A DNA stretch of 64,000 nucleotides from Lysobacterales bacterium (GCA_030065125.1 JASJDM010000009.1:43728-107727), one strand, 5' to 3'; shown: positions 1-8,627, numbered from the stretch's first letter. Numbers and translations are program-made. Notes: a model not told the origin generated them from the letters alone.

Positions 1-856
1 GGTCCACGTGGGCCGCGGTCACCACGCCATCCTGGATCTTTGCAGCGGTGACAGCGTTTGCGGAAATTTCGTCGAAGTCCACGGCATTGGCTGCGATTTC
101 ATCAGCCCCAACGGCGCCGGCGGCGATTTCACTCTGACCCACGGCATCAGCGGCAATCTCGGCTGAACCAACAGCGTTCTCGGCGATTTCCGACCCGCCC
201 ACGGCACCGTTGGCAATCTGGTCCGGTCCTACCGCGTCCGTCGCAAGCTGGTCGCTGGTCACGGCGCCGGTCCGCAGCTTGCTGCTGCCCACGGACGCGG
301 CGGCGAGTTCACTGGCGCCGACGGCACCGGCTGCGATCTGGCTGTTTCGCACGCTGCCGATGGCCAGGTCCTCTGTGCCGATGGTCCGGTCCACCAGGGC
401 GAGGCTGTCCACCCCGTCCACGGCAATGCGGGACGCCAGCGCCGCCCGAGGCGTGAGCCTGAGCCGCTGGCGCGGAAGCAGGGTCGTATAATCCCCCTGC
501 CCGGCGGGCCGGACCTGGATTTCCAGCCACAGGTCACTGTCCATGTCAGGCACACCATCCAGGTCCAGGTCGACACTGAAGTAACCATCGCTGACGGGTT
601 GGCTGGGGATCATCTCTACCGCAGCCAGGGCCGTTCCGCCCGAAGCCTCGGAATACGGCACAAAGTTCAGATCAAAGGCCCCGTTGGCGGGCTGCCCCCC
701 TGCCAGCAGCCGACCCTGGAAGCTGACTGCCTGGACCTGGGTGAACCCGGCCAGGGCCAGTGCCAGCAACAGCACCCGGCACCCTGTCGGCCGACCCCGC
801 GCTGGTCCCTTCAATTGCCTGATAATCTTCACGAAGTGTTGTACTGGTTTTCTCAT
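1..856 (-). CDS. Secreted decapeptide-repeat protein, paralog 3 (3' end beyond window)
   Basis: Partial: the frame stays open to the left edge, so about 285 residues are visible. Residues 1-43 hold a basic N-terminus and hydrophobic stretch (LLLALALAGF) ending near VQA, a likely signal peptide. Residues 44-147 form a module shared with the next two genes upstream (SFQGRLL, ANGAFDLNF, DLWLEIQVR, LLPRQRLRL). From residue 148 to the edge there are 10-residue repeats of the form AVGxSEIAxx, about 14 visible. The start ATG overlaps the upstream TGA as ATGA, so translation is probably coupled. The repeats resemble the AVTTAKIADG-type repeats of phage tail fibres and bacterial surface proteins. Function is unknown; a secreted fibrous or beta-solenoid structure is inference. 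Confidence 0.8.
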   Translation of the reverse strand, partial: MRKPVQHFVKIIRQLKGPARGRPTGCRVLLLALALAGFTQVQAVSFQGRLLAGGQPANGAFDLNFVPYSEASGGTALAAVEMIPSQPVSDGYFSVDLDLDGVPDMDSDLWLEIQVRPAGQGDYTTLLPRQRLRLTPRAALASRIAVDGVDSLALVDRTIGTEDLAIGSVRNSQIAAGAVGASELAAASVGSSKLRTGAVTSDQLATDAVGPDQIANGAVGGSEIAENAVGSAEIAADAVGQSEIAAGAVGADEIAANAVDFDEISANAVTAAKIQDGVVTAAHVD

Positions 857-2049
857 AGCGACGTGTTGACCCGAAAACACAAAGATCCGCAAAAGGCGTC
901 GGCGTCATAACCAGGCGCGGCAGAAGCGTCGAGCTGCCAACGCCCCCCGCTGATTACGATTTCGCACCGCGCTTCTTCGTTGCCGTTGTCCACGTCCCGG
1001 GTGTCCACTTCGGAAAGCAGGCAGATATGGGAATTGACCGGCATCATCTGCACGCTCTGCGTGCCGCCCCCATTCTGACTGGACACCGAATAGGCGGTCG
1101 GGCTGTTGAATCCCACCACCCCTTCACTGTCCGTTTCGCAGTTGACCCCACCACTGCTCAGAATTGAGCGGATGGAAGCACCTGCCGGACAGACGCCGTT
1201 GACCCGGGCCTGGACCTGGCTGGTCACGATGTCGGCCTCATGCACGCTCTGAGGCCGTATCTCTTCCGCCCCGACAGCATCGATTGCGATGTGGTTTGCG
1301 AGAACGGCGTCGCGGGCCAGTGCTCCCAGTTCCACCGCGTCGCTCTGAATCTCGCCGGAACCCACCGCGTCGGTGGCGATGGCGCTGCTGCCAACGGAGT
1401 CCGTTGCCAGCTCCTCGGTTCCCACCGCGTTGGTTTGGATCCTGCTCGAGCCAACGGTGCTGAAATTGAGGTGGTCACGATTGACTGCGCCACTTTGCAG
1501 CTTGCTGGTGGAAACAGAACCGGTATCCAGCGCGTTGGACTCCACCGCATCGGCGCCTATCTCCGCGGAACTGACGGCGCCTGCCGCGATGTCGCTGACG
1601 GAAACGCCGCGGGTGACGATGGCCTGGGAGGTCACTGCAGCCGGACCTGCCACTGCGGCTACCCGTGCCCGGGGCACGGCCCGCAGCCGCTGACGCGGGC
1701 TGAGGATGAGGAAATCCTGCTCCCCAGACCGCCGCAGCCCGATCTCCAGCCACTGTTCGCCGCCGTTGCGAATCACCTCTCCGAAATTCAGCAGAACGCT
1801 GAACACGCCACCCGCCACCGACTGGTCTGGAAAGACCAGGGCAGCCGCCAGCGTCGTATCGCCGGTGGGCCCGTCAAAAAGGGAAAACCGGAGATCGAAC
1901 TGTCCAGACGCCCGGTTGCCGTCATCCCACAGCTCACCCTGGTAGGTAAACGCGTTGCTTTGGTCCTCTGACAGGCCTGCCGTTGCAGCTGGGGCGAAAA
2001 TAACCAGGACCAATCCCAGATAGCTCAGTTGTTTCAGCATGTCTTGCAT
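853..2049 (-). CDS. Secreted decapeptide-repeat protein, paralog 2
   Basis: About 398 residues. I chose the ATG at 2049 because AGGAG lies 9 bases before it; an in-frame ATG at 2040 is the alternative. The signal peptide contains LGLVLVIFAPAATAG. An N-terminal module follows (FTYQGELWDD, FDLRFSLFDG, SPRQRLRAVP). Residues 138-277 are 14 decapeptide repeats by my count. The last 120 residues form a separate domain with at least five cysteines (NGVCPAGAS, VNCETD, HICLLSEVD, ARCEIVISGG, FCGSLCF) and a C-terminal FRVNTSL. It starts 20 bases after the upstream paralog and overlaps the downstream one, so the three form one operon. I recognise no enzymatic motif; a surface or extracellular role is likely. 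Confidence 0.82.
   Translation of the reverse strand: MQDMLKQLSYLGLVLVIFAPAATAGLSEDQSNAFTYQGELWDDGNRASGQFDLRFSLFDGPTGDTTLAAALVFPDQSVAGGVFSVLLNFGEVIRNGGEQWLEIGLRRSGEQDFLILSPRQRLRAVPRARVAAVAGPAAVTSQAIVTRGVSVSDIAAGAVSSAEIGADAVESNALDTGSVSTSKLQSGAVNRDHLNFSTVGSSRIQTNAVGTEELATDSVGSSAIATDAVGSGEIQSDAVELGALARDAVLANHIAIDAVGAEEIRPQSVHEADIVTSQVQARVNGVCPAGASIRSILSSGGVNCETDSEGVVGFNSPTAYSVSSQNGGGTQSVQMMPVNSHICLLSEVDTRDVDNGNEEARCEIVISGGRWQLDASAAPGYDADAFCGSLCFRVNTSL
1219..1638. repeat. 30-bp coding repeats of paralog 2 (14 units)
   Basis: On the minus strand this block encodes 14 consecutive 10-residue units, such as AVGSGEIQSD and SVGSSAIATD. The DNA period is 30 bp and the copies are diverged. The equivalent block of paralog 1 is at 2436-2855, also 14 units, and that of paralog 3 starts at 415 and runs to the left edge. 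These are protein-coding repeats, not spaced repeats of a CRISPR type. Confidence 0.8.
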
Positions 2050-2069
2050 CAGTGCGAACTCCTGGAACC

Positions 2070-3260
2070 TCAAGGCGTTGTCAGTATCGGCTGGCAGATC
2101 GCCTTGCAGTTGGCACGGCCGTCGCGGCCGGGCGTCACGAAGGCCTCGAGAACCCAGAAACCACCGGTGACAAACAGCCGGCAACGGCCCGTTTCGTTGG
2201 CGTTATCCAGCTCGTCCAGCTGAACCCGGGAAAGCTGGCACAATCGGTCGGAAAAGGTCCCCAGCACCAGGTTTTCGCTGCCGTTACCCAGGGATGCTGT
2301 GAGATCTGAGACAGTTGGCGAGCCAAATGCCTGGATACCCAGGGCGTCGATACCGCAGAGTACGCTACCATCGCTGCGAATCTCCTGGATCCACTGCCCC
2401 GAGGGACAGGTATCACTGATCCGTCGCTGAATCTCGCTGGAGTTGATCTCGGCCAGGCCCACGGCGCCGCCGGCCAGTTCGCTGCTGCCCACGGCGGCAA
2501 TGGCGATTTCGCTGGACCCCACCGCACCGTCAGCAATTTCGGACACACCGACCCCGTTCAGCGCAATTTCGCTGGGGCCCACGGCATCAACAGCAATCTC
2601 GCTGGAACCCACGGCAGCAAAGCCGATTTTTTCGCGGGTCACGGCATCAGCGGCGATCTCATCAGCGCCCACCGCGTTGGCGGCGATATGGATTGCGTTG
2701 ACGCCGCGATTCTGCAATTCGCTGCTGCCCACAGCGCCGCCCTGGATCTGCTCGTTACCAACGGACAAAGGCCCAATCTGTGCTGATCCCACTGCGTCGA
2801 CGGCGATATCTTCCCGGGTCACGCCGCCGGCAACAATGCTCGAGGAGTCCACGGAGTCGAAGTCTGCCAGCTCGGCCAGGGCCGAGCGGGCGGCCGGGTT
2901 GATCCGCCAGCGGGGCGTCAGCAGGGTGAAGCCCGCCTGACCCACTGCCCGCACCCGGACCTCCAGCCACAGCTCGGGCGCGGTGAGAATGGCGTCCCCG
3001 AAATCCAGGTCTACAAAAAACACGCCGCGGCTCACTGGCTGGTCGACGAGTACTTCATCCGGCGCGACGGGAACGCTGCCGCTGGCCACGTCAAAAAGTG
3101 AAACCTGAAAGTCGAACAGGCCGTCGGCCGGGGCGCTGTTCTGCAACAGCTCCCCCTGATACAGAAAGGCGGTCTCCTGGCCCAACACCGTGTGACTCGA
3201 CAGCAGCAGCACCGCAGCTCCGACGATCCTGAGCACACGGATCCTGCTCTCAGCCTTCAA
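2070..3260 (-). CDS. Secreted decapeptide-repeat protein, paralog 1
   Basis: About 396 residues from a TTG at 3260, chosen because GGAG lies 6 bases upstream and the protein then begins with a basic N-terminus and hydrophobic core (VGAAVLLLSSHTVLGQ) typical of a signal peptide. A GTG at 3236 is the alternative. The N-terminal module (FLYQGELLQN, FDFQVSLFDV, WLEVRVRAVG) matches the other two paralogs. Residues 136-275 are 14 decapeptide units such as AVGSSEIAVD. The C-terminal 121 residues include DTCPSGQWI, LCQLSRVQLD, GRCRLFVTGG and CKAICQP, so cysteines fall where paralog 2 has them. The start overlaps the stop of the small upstream gene. The function is not known to me. Confidence 0.8.
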   Translation of the reverse strand: MKAESRIRVLRIVGAAVLLLSSHTVLGQETAFLYQGELLQNSAPADGLFDFQVSLFDVASGSVPVAPDEVLVDQPVSRGVFFVDLDFGDAILTAPELWLEVRVRAVGQAGFTLLTPRWRINPAARSALAELADFDSVDSSSIVAGGVTREDIAVDAVGSAQIGPLSVGNEQIQGGAVGSSELQNRGVNAIHIAANAVGADEIAADAVTREKIGFAAVGSSEIAVDAVGPSEIALNGVGVSEIADGAVGSSEIAIAAVGSSELAGGAVGLAEINSSEIQRRISDTCPSGQWIQEIRSDGSVLCGIDALGIQAFGSPTVSDLTASLGNGSENLVLGTFSDRLCQLSRVQLDELDNANETGRCRLFVTGGFWVLEAFVTPGRDGRANCKAICQPILTTP

Positions 3261-3543
3261 AGGAATCTCCAAAAACCAGTTCCGGCCGGGCCGGGATTTC
3301 GGGAGCCCAAAAACCCACGTACAGAGAAAATGCCCCGCCGGAGGCGACACCAACATCGGGCTGCCCGATGGTTCCGCGCAGCTCATATCCCGATACGGTG
3401 GACAAACCACCGCCACCGTCAACGGTGGAGCGCCGGATTTCAAATTGCCCCCCGGCCATCTGGGCTTCGGACCGCAGGCTGGCAGCCAGCGCGGTGATCC
3501 CAGCGACACAAGCAGTCAACATTAAAGCGCGTTTAAGAGTCAT
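3250..3543 (-). CDS. Small exported protein heading the repeat-protein operon
   Basis: 97 residues. Residues 1-27 are a clear signal peptide (MLTACVAGITALAASL then SEAQ). The mature part contains FEIRRSTVDGGG, a glycine-rich turn, YELRGTIGQPD and SLYVGFWAPE, a pattern common in short exported proteins of unknown function. The protein ends FGDSFEG. C-terminal phenylalanine-glutamate endings recur in secreted proteins of Xanthomonadales-like bacteria, and I know of no assigned role for them. It is the first gene of the minus-strand operon, and the next gene begins inside its last codons. The 217 bases upstream (3544-3760) carry no other gene. Confidence 0.72.
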   Translation of the reverse strand: MTLKRALMLTACVAGITALAASLRSEAQMAGGQFEIRRSTVDGGGGLSTVSGYELRGTIGQPDVGVASGGAFSLYVGFWAPEIPARPELVFGDSFEG

Positions 3544-3760
3544 CCGTCAGATCACGTTTCAACCCGGCGGATTGTCCCTTTTCGTCGTCCCGAAAGCCTG
3601 ATGATAAGTTGAGGATAAGTTGATTTTTTTAACGACGCCCACGCCCGGATTTTTGCCCAAGCGCCTGTATTTGAAACAAAAAAGGGGTGCCTGCACGACG
3701 GCTCGACCGCGGCCCCGAATCAGAAGAGGCCGAGACGGCGGGAGCTTTCTCTACAGCCTG

Positions 3761-4333
3761 CTAGTGATCCGCCCGCCGAAGCGTCAGGTCGAACTCGACG
3801 TCGACCCGGTGGCCGATGAGGGCATCGTCGGCCCAGTCTCCGCGGCCCAGGTCAAAGTCCAGCCGGTTGACCTCGGTGTCGCCGATCATTTGAGCCATGC
3901 CTTTCAGCCGGGCGCTCCCGTCCCCCGAAATCCACTGAAAGTTGATGGGCACGCCGCGCTGAATGTGCTTGATCTGAAGCTCGCCGCTGGCGGTGAACCG
4001 GTTGTCACCCAGGCTTTCGAACGCAGCCGCCTGGTAGCGGGCTGAAGGATGGGTCTCGCTGTTGAACCATTCCGGTGCCGCCAGGGCCGCGTCGCGATCA
4101 GCGTCGCCGGTGGCCACGCTGGACAGCTCAACCGCCACCAACAGCCAGGCTGAGTCCGGTTGCTCGGGATCAAAGCAAAGCTGGACCGCAAAATCCGGAA
4201 ACCGACCGTGAAAGGGTTCCCCCTCCAGGGTCGCGGTGAACCCGAGACGGCTGGCGGAGCCATCCAGTTCCCAGGTCTCCCCGATATTGCAGGTGGGTGC
4301 GGTCGCCAGGGCCAGAAGCGCAATCCAGTTCAT
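3761..4333 (-). CDS. YceI-like family protein
   Basis: 190 residues. The N-terminus MNWIALLALATAPTC is short and hydrophobic and may be an export signal. The body matches the YceI lipocalin-like fold: WELDGSASRLGF near the start, then GEPFHGRFPDF, the central FNSETHPSARYQA (the family's F-x-T/S-H-P-x-A/I segment), FTASGELQIKHI and a terminal VDVEFDLTLRR. YceI proteins are periplasmic and bind long isoprenoid-type lipids; the ligand here cannot be read from sequence. It is followed by the repeat-protein operon on the same strand after a 217-bp gap and is divergent from the LysR gene. Confidence 0.82.
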   Translation of the reverse strand: MNWIALLALATAPTCNIGETWELDGSASRLGFTATLEGEPFHGRFPDFAVQLCFDPEQPDSAWLLVAVELSSVATGDADRDAALAAPEWFNSETHPSARYQAAAFESLGDNRFTASGELQIKHIQRGVPINFQWISGDGSARLKGMAQMIGDTEVNRLDFDLGRGDWADDALIGHRVDVEFDLTLRRADH

Positions 4334-4445
4334 GTCAGGAGTGTGCCACAGACCGGATCAACAAAGCGTTACTGCGGCGCCGATTCGATAATTGAACTCA
4401 GCTCACCTGTACTTGAGGGTGCATTCACCGTTAGACTGCCCGCCC

Positions 4446-5333
4446 ATGCCACGCCGGATACCATCCCTCAGCCTGCTCCGGGCCTTCGAACGGGCGGCTT
4501 ACCACCGCAGCTTCAAGCTGGCGGCGGAGGAGCTTCACGTGACCCCTTCAGCGGTGAGCCACAAGATCAAGCAGCTGGAAGAAGAGCTGGGCATCCCGCT
4601 GTTCCAGCGCATCACCCGGGCGGTGCGCCTGACGCCGGCGGGCCAGCTGTATTTCAAGGACGTGCACCGGGCCTTCGCCCGGCTGGAGACCGGCACCCAG
4701 CAGCTGCATGACCGCTACGGCCAGCAGGTGCTGCGACTGCACGTGCTGCCGTTCTTTGCCACCGAGATGCTGATCCCCCGGCTGCATACCTTCCAGGACC
4801 GGCATCCAGACATCGATCTGCACCTGGAATCGGCCTTCGGCCGCGGCGAGGTCCACCCGCCCGAAGCCGATATTTCTATCGGCCTGGGCCAGGGCAACTG
4901 GCCCGGCCTGGTGGCCGAGCCGCTGATGCCCCTGGAGCTGCAGGCCATGTGTTCACCCAAGGTGGCCGAACAGATCGACCCCAACAACCTGGAGGACATC
5001 AACAACCAGGGGGTGATCTACTTTGCCAGCAAGCTGGACGCCTGGGAGCAGTGGGCCAGGGCAGTAGGCCTGAAGGAGTTCAAACCCCGGGCCACCCTGA
5101 CCGTGGACAGCATGTTCTCCGGGCTGCAGGCGGCAGAACAGGGCCTGGGCCTGGTCACGGCCGTGCTGCCCATCACCCAGGAATGGATCAACCGCTCCAC
5201 CCTGGTGCCGCCCTTCCCCAACCGGGTCCAGATCCCCGACCGCTACTACCTGATCTACCGCAAGGGCGACGACGTGCGCAGCAACGTCAAGCTGTTCCGG
5301 GACTGGGTGCTGGAGGAGTTTGCAGAGCGATGA
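4446..5333 (+). CDS. LysR-family transcriptional regulator (GcvA/AmpR-like)
   Basis: About 295 residues from the ATG at 4446, where the typical N-terminus begins (MPRRIPSLSLLRAFERAA). The winged-helix DNA-binding domain covers residues 5-65 (FKLAAEELHVTPSAVSHKIK, LEEELGIPLFQR, RLTPAGQLYF). The substrate-binding domain follows and contains DISIGLGQGNW and a GLGLVTAVLP pocket segment. The helix-turn-helix wording is closest to the GcvA/AmpR subgroup. There is no strong Shine-Dalgarno sequence upstream. Its stop overlaps the start of the GFA-family gene as ATGA, so the two are one transcript. The effector is unknown. Confidence 0.9.
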   Translation: MPRRIPSLSLLRAFERAAYHRSFKLAAEELHVTPSAVSHKIKQLEEELGIPLFQRITRAVRLTPAGQLYFKDVHRAFARLETGTQQLHDRYGQQVLRLHVLPFFATEMLIPRLHTFQDRHPDIDLHLESAFGRGEVHPPEADISIGLGQGNWPGLVAEPLMPLELQAMCSPKVAEQIDPNNLEDINNQGVIYFASKLDAWEQWARAVGLKEFKPRATLTVDSMFSGLQAAEQGLGLVTAVLPITQEWINRSTLVPPFPNRVQIPDRYYLIYRKGDDVRSNVKLFRDWVLEEFAER

Positions 5334-5740
5334 GTGCCATGTCGGCAGCACACACGTTCAAGGGCCAGTGCCTTTGCGGAGCGGTGAAATTTTCCATCAC
5401 CGCCCCCACGCTGTGGTGCGCCCACTGCCACTGCAGCCTCTGTCGAAGGGCCCACGGGGCCGGATTTGTGACCTGGGTGGGCAGTGCCGAGGAGCGCTTT
5501 GCGCTGGATGATCCCGAGGGGCAGCTGTGCTGGTATGGGTCATCGGAGGATTCGCGCCGGGGATTTTGCAGCCGCTGCGGCTCCACTCTGTTTTTCCAGT
5601 CCGAGCGCTGGCCAGGCGAGATGCACGTGGCGCGGTCCAATATCCAGGGCGAGATCGACCGGGATCCCCAGGCACATGTCTACTGCCAGTCCCAGGCTGA
5701 ATGGATCACCATCGGCGACGAACTGCCGCACAAGCAGTAA
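5330..5740 (+). CDS. GFA (glutathione-dependent formaldehyde-activating/CENP-V) family protein
   Basis: 136 residues starting at the ATG that overlaps the LysR stop. The zinc-binding pattern of the family is visible: GQCLCGAVKF, then CAHCHCSLCRRAHGAGF, then GFCSRCGSTLFF, followed by MHVARSNIQGE. Family members carry a structural and a second zinc site; some were linked to glutathione-formaldehyde adduct formation, but most have no proven activity. Coupling to a LysR regulator suggests co-expression, perhaps in a small stress or detoxification unit; that is inference. The stop is 4 bases from the converging dehydrogenase gene. Confidence 0.88.
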   Translation: MSAMSAAHTFKGQCLCGAVKFSITAPTLWCAHCHCSLCRRAHGAGFVTWVGSAEERFALDDPEGQLCWYGSSEDSRRGFCSRCGSTLFFQSERWPGEMHVARSNIQGEIDRDPQAHVYCQSQAEWITIGDELPHKQ

Positions 5741-5744
5741 GGGC

Positions 5745-6611
5745 TCAGTGCGGCAGCCGCCGCATCAGGCTCGACGTGTCCCAGCGGTTACCGCCCATGG
5801 CCTGGATTTCGGCGTAAAAGCTGTCAACCAGTGCAGCCACGTCCAGCTTCGAACCGTTGCGTTGGGCCTCTTCCAGGGCTATTCCCAAGTCCTTGCGCAT
5901 CCAGTCCACGGCAAATCCGTGATCATAGAAATCATCGATCATGGTCTCGTGGCGGTGGTCCATCTGCCAGCTCTGGGCGGCACCCTGGGAGATCACATCC
6001 ACCACGGACCTGGCGTCCAGACCGGCGTTCATGGCAAAGCTCAGACCCTCGGACAGTCCCTGGATCAGTCCGGCCAGGCAGATCTGGTTGACCATTTTGG
6101 TCAGCTGACCAGCACCCGCCGGCCCCATCAGGCGCACCCGCTTGGAGTAGACGTCCAGCACCGGTTCGGCCCGGTTGAACACGCCCGGGTCGCCGCCCAC
6201 CATGATGGTCAAAACGCCGTTCTCGGCACCCGCCTGCCCCCCCGATACCGGGGCGTCCAGAAAACCGACACCCCGTTCCCGGCAGGCCTGGTCCAGTTCC
6301 CGGGCCAGGGTGGCCGAGGTGGTGGTGTGATCGACCAGGATGCTGCCCTCGGCCATGCCGGCCAGCGCACCTTCATCTCCCAGTGCCACCTGGCGGACGT
6401 CGTTGTCGTTACCCACGCACAGCATCACCAATTCGGCGCCGGATGCGGCCGCCGCCGGCGTGGCGGCATTGCTGCCGCCATGCTCGGTGGTCCAGGCCTC
6501 GGCCTTGGCTCCGGTGCGGTTGTAAACGCAGGTGGGGTGACCCGCCGCCTGCAGGTGGCCCGCCATGGGAAAACCCATAACCCCGAGGCCGACAAAGGCG
6601 GTTTTGCTCAC
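5745..6611 (-). CDS. NAD(P)-dependent beta-hydroxyacid dehydrogenase (3-hydroxyisobutyrate dehydrogenase family)
   Basis: 288 residues from a GTG that overlaps the mscS stop as GTGA. The Rossmann motif GLGVMGFPMAGHL is at the N-terminus. The substrate-binding motif DAPVSGGQAGAENG and the catalytic-lysine segment QLTKMVNQI are present, and the helical C-terminal domain contains AVDWMRKDLGIALEEA. Family members oxidise 3-hydroxyisobutyrate, reduce tartronate semialdehyde or reduce small aldehydes; the exact substrate is not readable. The paired mechanosensitive channel gene is probably only an operon partner. Confidence 0.9.
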   Translation of the reverse strand: MSKTAFVGLGVMGFPMAGHLQAAGHPTCVYNRTGAKAEAWTTEHGGSNAATPAAAASGAELVMLCVGNDNDVRQVALGDEGALAGMAEGSILVDHTTTSATLARELDQACRERGVGFLDAPVSGGQAGAENGVLTIMVGGDPGVFNRAEPVLDVYSKRVRLMGPAGAGQLTKMVNQICLAGLIQGLSEGLSFAMNAGLDARSVVDVISQGAAQSWQMDHRHETMIDDFYDHGFAVDWMRKDLGIALEEAQRNGSKLDVAALVDSFYAEIQAMGGNRWDTSSLMRRLPH

Positions 6612-7420
6612 GCCACTTTCTCCAGGTGCACATCCATCTGAGGGAACGGGAAGGAGATGCCCTGGGCGTCAAAAGTGGTCTTCACTGTTTCGGTGACATC
6701 GTGATAAACCGTCCAGTAATCCTCGGTTTTGGCCCACGGACGCACCACGAAATTGACGCTGCTGTCGGCCAACTCTCCCACCCGCACAACCGGCGCGGGG
6801 TCTTTCAGCACCAGCTCATGTTCGTCCAGAATACGTTCCAGGATAGCCCGTGCCTTGCTGAAGTCGTCGTCGTAAGCAATGCCGAAAGTCATATCCACCC
6901 GCCGGGTATCCTTGGCCGAGTAATTGGTGATGCTGGCGGTGGTGACGTCGCCATTGGAAACAATCACCGCCTTGTTGTCCGGGGTGCGCAGCTTGGTGTT
7001 GAAAATATTGATCTCCTCCACCACGCCGGCGACTCCGGCGGCTTCCACGAAATCCCCGGTCTTGAAGGGCCGAAAGATAATCAGCATCACGCCCGCCGCG
7101 AAGTTCTTAAGGGAATCCTGCAGTGCCAGGCCAATCGCCAGGCCGGCGGCACCCAGCACCGCCACCAGCGAGGTCGTTTGAACCCCGATCTGGTCCAGCG
7201 CCGCGACAACCACCACCAGCAGCAACAACGCGCCCAGGATGGATCCCACAAAATTTACCAGGATCTCGTCGGCGTCAGCCTTGCGCATCACGCGCTTGAC
7301 CACGCTCACAATGCCGCGGGCAATCCATCGACCCAGCACAAACACCACCAGGCCCAGGCCCAGTTTGATGCCCCAGGGAATCAGGTACTGCTCAGCAATC
7401 AAATTGATGTCCCATTCCAT
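6608..7420 (-). CDS. mscS: Small-conductance mechanosensitive channel, MscS family
   Basis: 270 residues, close to the usual length of E. coli MscS. Three membrane helices lie at about residues 15-35, 55-80 and 85-115. The pore-lining third helix is recognisable (VLGAAGLAIGLALQDSLKNF), with its glycine-alanine pattern and the LQ kink. It is followed by FRPFKTGDFVEAAG and the beta domain (VVEEINIFNTKLRTPDNK, VIVSNGDV). MscS channels open under membrane tension and release solutes on hypo-osmotic shock. AGAGGA lies about 8 bases before the ATG. The gene is divergent from the TPR gene. Confidence 0.93.
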   Translation of the reverse strand: MEWDINLIAEQYLIPWGIKLGLGLVVFVLGRWIARGIVSVVKRVMRKADADEILVNFVGSILGALLLLVVVVAALDQIGVQTTSLVAVLGAAGLAIGLALQDSLKNFAAGVMLIIFRPFKTGDFVEAAGVAGVVEEINIFNTKLRTPDNKAVIVSNGDVTTASITNYSAKDTRRVDMTFGIAYDDDFSKARAILERILDEHELVLKDPAPVVRVGELADSSVNFVVRPWAKTEDYWTVYHDVTETVKTTFDAQGISFPFPQMDVHLEKVA

Positions 7421-7536
7421 CGTCTTCTTCCTCTTCTCAACGGTTCAAAAATCAACGAGATGATACCCGACCCCGGGCTGGCCCATAAGCGGTCGCGTGC
7501 TAAAATCCGCGGCCCCATAAATCACGGACCACACTT

Positions 7537-8619
7537 GTGAACAGCCCAGACCAAGAGTTGGCGGAATCCGCCGGCGGAGCCAGCCCCGAAGAACGACAAT
7601 CCCCAGCTCAGCCACTGGTTGAACAGGCCCGGGAAGCCATGAACCGCGGCGACGTCAGCGCCACCCGGGAGGCCCTGGACCAGGCCCTGGCAGCGGATCC
7701 CGACCATGCCACCGCGCTGCAGCTGTCCGGGGTCCTGAACTGCCGCATGCGCCAATACACCGACGGCATAGCGGCGTTCCGCCGGCTGACCGAAGTGAAG
7801 CCCGAAAAGGCCTCGTCCTGGTTCAACCTGGGCAAGGCGCTGAATGACGCCCGACAATTCGTTGAAAGCATGGATCCCCTGGCCAGGGCCCTGGAGATCC
7901 AGCCAGAGCACACCGCGGCCCGGGTGCTGCTGGGACTGGCCCAGCGTGAAACCGGTGATACCGAGGCGGCCATCGAATCCCTCCGCCACGCGCGTGAGCA
8001 GGCCCCCGAAGATCCGGCGGCAACCAGCGCCATGGCGGCCATCCTGGGCAGCGAGGGCAAGCACGACGAGGCGGTGAACCTGTTTCTCGAGGCCGTGCAG
8101 CACCAGCCCAACCTGCCGGACACCCACTACAACCTGGGCAAGGGTCTGTTGGCCCGGGCAGCCGCGGCATACGCCGGCGGCCAGGACAACGAGCGCGTGG
8201 GTCGGGACCTTGCGGCGGGCGCCGAGAGCTTCCGGCAGGCTTTGCTCATCGACAGCCACTTTCACGACGCCCGGCTGGGCCTGGGTGAAATTGCAGAAGC
8301 CCGACAGGACTGGTTCGAGGCCATCAGTCACTACCGCAAGGTTCACCAGAAGCGTCCACGGGATCTCCAGGCCACGATACTCCTGATGCGTTTACTGATC
8401 GCTGGCGGACGTGTCAGCGAGGCGGCGGAACACCTGGCCCAGATAACGGAAACGGCGCCGGAGGTGCTGCGGACATTCTGGTCGGCACAAATCGACCGCC
8501 GCCGTGGCAAGGACGTACGCGCCCGGCTGGAGGCGCTGCTGGAACGCCCGGACGCCCAGTTCCTGCAGAAGGATATCCAGAATGAACTGATGTCAGACAA
8601 CCAGGCCCCCGCCCAGTGA
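7537..8619 (+). CDS. TPR-repeat protein
   Basis: 360 residues from a GTG start. There is no signal peptide. From about residue 25 to 320 the protein is a run of tetratricopeptide repeats (for example ASSWFNLGKALNDARQF, AARVLLGLAQRETGDTEAA, PDTHYNLGKGL, DARLGLGEIAEARQDWFEA). Such scaffolds mediate protein contacts; no enzymatic domain is visible. The stop overlaps the region just before the M49-like lipoprotein gene, which suggests co-transcription and possibly a shared job. A TGCTAAAAT sequence at about 7499-7507 looks like an extended -10 element. Cytoplasmic location is inferred from the missing signal. Confidence 0.85.
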   Translation: MNSPDQELAESAGGASPEERQSPAQPLVEQAREAMNRGDVSATREALDQALAADPDHATALQLSGVLNCRMRQYTDGIAAFRRLTEVKPEKASSWFNLGKALNDARQFVESMDPLARALEIQPEHTAARVLLGLAQRETGDTEAAIESLRHAREQAPEDPAATSAMAAILGSEGKHDEAVNLFLEAVQHQPNLPDTHYNLGKGLLARAAAAYAGGQDNERVGRDLAAGAESFRQALLIDSHFHDARLGLGEIAEARQDWFEAISHYRKVHQKRPRDLQATILLMRLLIAGGRVSEAAEHLAQITETAPEVLRTFWSAQIDRRRGKDVRARLEALLERPDAQFLQKDIQNELMSDNQAPAQ

Positions 8620-8627
8620 GGTCAATG

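Noticed and set aside
1..2855. Regular 30-bp repeats near the left edge as a possible CRISPR array
   Set aside because: The period has no conserved repeat/variable spacer pattern; all units are in-frame codons for diverged decapeptides inside signal-peptide proteins.
3603..3623. Two direct repeats of GATAAGTTGA as possible DnaA boxes or regulator sites
   Set aside because: They do not match the TTATNCACA box, there is no origin-type gene nearby, and two short AT-rich repeats are weak evidence.
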